Positions 61,458 to 64,000 of a stretch of 64,000 nt of DNA are shown here, in pieces. Where the stretch lies: assembly GCF_019740355.2 (NCBI RefSeq), contig NZ_CP091819.1, forward strand, positions 3,596,001-3,660,000. Reading direction: 5' to 3'. A program made the position numbers and the translations under genes. The notes beneath the pieces are model-generated. The model was not told the DNA's origin, made no database searches, and saw nothing but the letters and a program-made list of their open reading frames with translations. How positions within the stretch are numbered: the first letter of the stretch is position 1; each line of letters starts with the position of its first letter. This DNA comes from Paracrocinitomix mangrovi. GTDB taxonomy: Bacteria > Bacteroidota > Bacteroidia > Flavobacteriales_D > Crocinitomicaceae.

Positions 61458-62465
61458 GTGACTTACAAGGATATTTTAAAAGATTTCAAGGAGCGCAAGT
61501 TTAAGCCCATCTACTTTCTTCACGGAGAAGAGTCGTTTTACATTGATGTAATTGTTAAGGCGGCAATGAATGAGATTTTGGATGAGAGTGAACGTGATTT
61601 TAATCAAACTGTCTTGTACGCCAAAGACACCCAGCCAATAGATGTAGTGGATGCTGCCAGTCGTTTGCCAATGATGAGCGAGTATCAGGTGGTTGTATTA
61701 AAAGAGGCACAAGAATATAAAAGAGCAGCTCAATGGGAAGCTTTTGAGCAATATTTTGAGTCGCCATCTCATCAAACTATTTTGGTAATTGCTCACAAAT
61801 ACAAGAAGTTTGATAAGCGATCTCGTATCTATAAAATCCTGGCTAAGAAAGCCGTGATTTTTGAATCTGAAGGAATCAAAGATTATCAATTACCCGGTTG
61901 GATCAGTGAGTTTGTAAGATCTAAAGGATGGAACATTACAGATAAAGCCTGTGCATTGGTTGCAGAATATATTGGTAATGAGTTGGAGCGAATAGTGAAT
62001 GAATTAGAGAAGTTGTTCATTGTCGTGGAAGAAGGCAAGCAAATCAATGAAAAACATGTTGAGAAACATATAGGAATCTCAAAAGATTACAATGTGTTTG
62101 AGTTGACTAATGCTATTCTTGAAAAAGATATTGTTAAGGCTTATCGCATTGTGAAATACTTTGGAGAAAATCCGAAGGCTACTCATATAACTGTTGTTTT
62201 AGGAAGTTTGTATTCACTTTACCAAAGGTTGTTTAAAGCTCATTTTGCCAAGACAGATGATCCCGGAAAACTTGCCAGCATACTTAAAATTCATCCGTAT
62301 CCTGCTAAAGAGTTGATCATGAATAAGAGAAAGCATCCTGCTAAAATTATTTCTCGAAATTTCACCATCCTTAGGGAGTATGATCTCATGGCAAAAGGTG
62401 TGAATAATGGAGGTGCAACAGATGCCGAATTAATGAAGGAGTTGGTGTACAAATTGTTGCATTGA
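61458..62465 (+). CDS. holA: DNA polymerase III delta subunit (HolA)
   Basis: 335 residues from a GTG at 61458. The start KPIYFLHGEESFYIDVIV is the HolA opening (the degenerate P-loop), followed by RLPMMSEYQVVVLKEAQEY and WISEFVRSKGW. The middle ALVAEYIGNELERIVNELEKL is the helical collar region of the family. HolA opens the sliding clamp in the clamp-loader complex. Co-transcribed with era and der. Confidence 0.92.
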   Translation: MTYKDILKDFKERKFKPIYFLHGEESFYIDVIVKAAMNEILDESERDFNQTVLYAKDTQPIDVVDAASRLPMMSEYQVVVLKEAQEYKRAAQWEAFEQYFESPSHQTILVIAHKYKKFDKRSRIYKILAKKAVIFESEGIKDYQLPGWISEFVRSKGWNITDKACALVAEYIGNELERIVNELEKLFIVVEEGKQINEKHVEKHIGISKDYNVFELTNAILEKDIVKAYRIVKYFGENPKATHITVVLGSLYSLYQRLFKAHFAKTDDPGKLASILKIHPYPAKELIMNKRKHPAKIISRNFTILREYDLMAKGVNNGGATDAELMKELVYKLLH

Positions 62466-62596
62466 TTTTCATTTACAAACTTTAATCTTCAAATTACAAA
62501 TCCAATCAATTCATTGACAAAAATCTGTCATTAAGATAGTTGTGTTTTTATAATCTTTGAGTGGTATTTAACCTGCCAAACCAAAACAGAAAGATT

Positions 62597-63079
62597 ATGA
62601 AAAGACTTTTTAAGATTCTTTGTTTGTTTATTTTACTGACCTCAATAACACATTCATCCTTTGGCCAATCTTATAAAAACATTAGATACTTCAGAAGGTT
62701 TGGTATAGAGGCAACATCTTTTGGACCTGCAACATATTGTAGTTTAAATTTTAGTTATTTCATTTCAAAAAATGTCAATATAGATGCCGGTTTCGGTATG
62801 TTAGGTGCATTTGCCGGACTTAGATTTTTTCCGGGAACATTTAGTAAACCTCACCACTGGTCGCCTTATTTAGGGTTTTATTTCACCAATATTATTTGGA
62901 TTTCACCATTTGCACCTGAAGATTATAGTAAGGGGCTTTACATGCCGCTTGGTATTCAATATTTAGGAAATAAAGGGTTTTCTTTCAGTGTAGAGGCTGC
63001 CTATATAAGTATCAAAAATGATCTTACACCAATATGGGGATCACTTAAATTAGGATACTATTTTCCAATAAAGGAATAA
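62597..63079 (+). CDS. Small outer-membrane beta-barrel protein
   Basis: 160 residues from ATG 62597; the frame opens at 62561, but the upstream 12 codons do not give a signal. Signal peptide FKILCLFILLTSITHSSFGQ, then alternating strands (FGIEATSFGPATYCSLNFSYF, SPYLGFYFTNIIW, GFSFSVEAAYISI), ending in WGSLKLGYYFPI. It fits a small outer membrane barrel protein of unknown function. It lies 131 bases after holA with its own leader. Confidence 0.75.
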   Translation: MKRLFKILCLFILLTSITHSSFGQSYKNIRYFRRFGIEATSFGPATYCSLNFSYFISKNVNIDAGFGMLGAFAGLRFFPGTFSKPHHWSPYLGFYFTNIIWISPFAPEDYSKGLYMPLGIQYLGNKGFSFSVEAAYISIKNDLTPIWGSLKLGYYFPIKE

Positions 63080-63194
63080 GGTTTTAACACCCTGATTTAA
63101 TAAATATAAACCAGTGTGGCATACAGCTTAATTTCAAAAATCAACACTTTAGTAAGCAATTAGAACATTTTCGCACATTTCAGCTTAAATATCT

Positions 63195-63202
63195 TATCTT
63201 TG
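63195..63202 (+). promoter_or_regulatory. -7 element (TATCTTTG) of the TonB-dependent receptor gene
   Basis: Perfect TAnnTTTG, 18 bases before the ATG at 63221; TTTTCG about 22 bases upstream is an incomplete -33. Confidence 0.5.
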
Positions 63203-63220
63203 GCGTGCTAAAATTACAAT

Positions 63221-64000
63221 ATGCTTCGAAATCTACTTACGTTAACCTTATTGCTGGCAGTGTCCATTGTTTTTGGACAAGAAGGAACCTTGAGAGGAGT
63301 TGTTAAAAGTGATGCGGATGGAAACGGTGTGCCTTTTGCCAAAGTTGTGGTGATGGGGGCTGAAAAATTTGCCAGTACAGACGTAGATGGATTATACTCG
63401 ATTCCGAAAATTCCGGTTGGAACATATACTGTTAGAATTACAGCATCTCAATTTACTGATTTTACAAAAGAGATTACCATTATTGAGGGGAAGATTACTA
63501 CCCTGAATGTGGAATTGGAAACAGGAAAACAGTTAGACGTAATTGAAGTTGTACATGAAGACAAAGACAGAAAAATTGATCCAAGAACTTCTGTTGTAAA
63601 AATCACACCTAAAGATATTTTAAGAGTTCCTGTTACTGGAGGGGTATCTGATATCGCGGGATATTTTCAAACTGTACCGGGTGTTGTTTCTACTGGAGAC
63701 CAGGGAGGTCAGGTTTATGTGCGTGGTGGTACACCAATCCAAAATAAAATCTTGTTAGACGGAATGACTATTTACAATCCATTCCACTCAATTGGTTTTT
63801 TCTCAGTATTTGAAACTGATCTAATTAAATCAGCTGACATTTACACCGGAGGATTTAATGCTAAATATGGAGGAAGAATATCTTCAATCATGGATATCAC
63901 TTACAGAGATGGAAATGCAAAGCGTTTTGCCGGAGCAGTTGGAATTTCCCCTTTTACATCTAACTTGTTGTTAGAAGGACCAATTTCTAAAGCGAATAAC
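63221..64000 (+). CDS. TonB-dependent receptor with N-terminal carboxypeptidase-like domain (partial)
   Basis: 260 codons are visible; the gene runs off the window end. Signal peptide NLLTLTLLLAVSIVFGQ, then a CarboxypepD_reg-like domain (GTLRGVVKSDADGNGVPFAK, STDVDGLYSIPKIPVGTYTV). Next comes the plug domain (TPKDILRVPVTGGVSDIAGY, QVYVRGGTPIQNKILLDGMTIYNPFHS in part), and the first barrel strands after it. This is the SusC-less type of TonB-dependent transporter. The substrate cannot be told from the plug. Confidence 0.92.
   Translation, partial: MLRNLLTLTLLLAVSIVFGQEGTLRGVVKSDADGNGVPFAKVVVMGAEKFASTDVDGLYSIPKIPVGTYTVRITASQFTDFTKEITIIEGKITTLNVELETGKQLDVIEVVHEDKDRKIDPRTSVVKITPKDILRVPVTGGVSDIAGYFQTVPGVVSTGDQGGQVYVRGGTPIQNKILLDGMTIYNPFHSIGFFSVFETDLIKSADIYTGGFNAKYGGRISSIMDITYRDGNAKRFAGAVGISPFTSNLLLEGPISKANN

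Overview
The window is a chromosomal segment of a Bacteroidota (Flavobacteriia-like) bacterium. The evidence is low GC, many TAnnTTTG -7 promoter elements, few Shine-Dalgarno sequences, type IX secretion C-terminal sorting domains on three secreted proteins (11406-13835, 22753-23628, 29245-32826), gldF/gldG, and lineage-typical families such as DUF4293, DUF4340, DUF4476, DUF4835 and the ABC-F protein. Most of it is ordinary core genome with high coding density. Five of about ten convergent gene pairs share their stop codons in a 4-base overlap.

Layout. 1-3.3 kb is the end of a surface-polysaccharide cluster: aminotransferase end, NeuD/PglD-type acetyltransferase, WecF-like GT56 transferase and flippase, which resembles an acetamido-fucose branch. 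3.5-9.5 kb holds a FkbM methyltransferase, RdgB, a secreted nuclease and an ABC-F ATPase. 9.5-11.4 kb has a nested inverted-repeat element and a TetR regulator with an alpha/beta hydrolase, each preceded by the same operator. 11.4-22 kb carries an M1 peptidase, an ABC exporter pair, a Ppx/GppA phosphatase lacking an obvious start codon, a CAP-domain protein and the first of three MscS channels. 22.7-33 kb has T9SS substrates, gldF-gldG-DUF4340, a cysteine desulfurase and a 1193-residue adhesin with seven exact 75-residue repeats. 33-46.7 kb includes MscS no. 2, a POT-like transporter, and the bamD-rpoZ-coaBC-DUF4835-recN run, followed by an oxoamine synthase, MenE, a CPBP protease and VanW. 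46.8-49 kb has MscS no. 3 and small membrane genes.

49.2-54.1 kb is the most unusual part. An initiator tRNA is followed by a 23-bp exact duplication of its 3' end, then a compact module: lipoprotein, ECF sigma factor, a membrane-anchored probable anti-sigma protein with a barrel-like C-terminus, a small possible winged-helix protein, and three more lipoproteins. Three places in the module carry the same bipartite promoter, CCAACCC-N15-CGRCTT, directly before the sigma operon, before the small protein gene and before the lipoproteins. I read this as a self-contained, autoregulated sigma-factor regulon. Similar GAAA-loop hairpins lie at both ends.

54.1-64 kb has guanine deaminase, a convergent pair made of a double SiaB-like kinase and a beta-propeller PP2C phosphatase sensor (a probable partner-switching pair), era-der-holA, a small outer-membrane protein, and the start of a TonB-dependent receptor cut by the window end.
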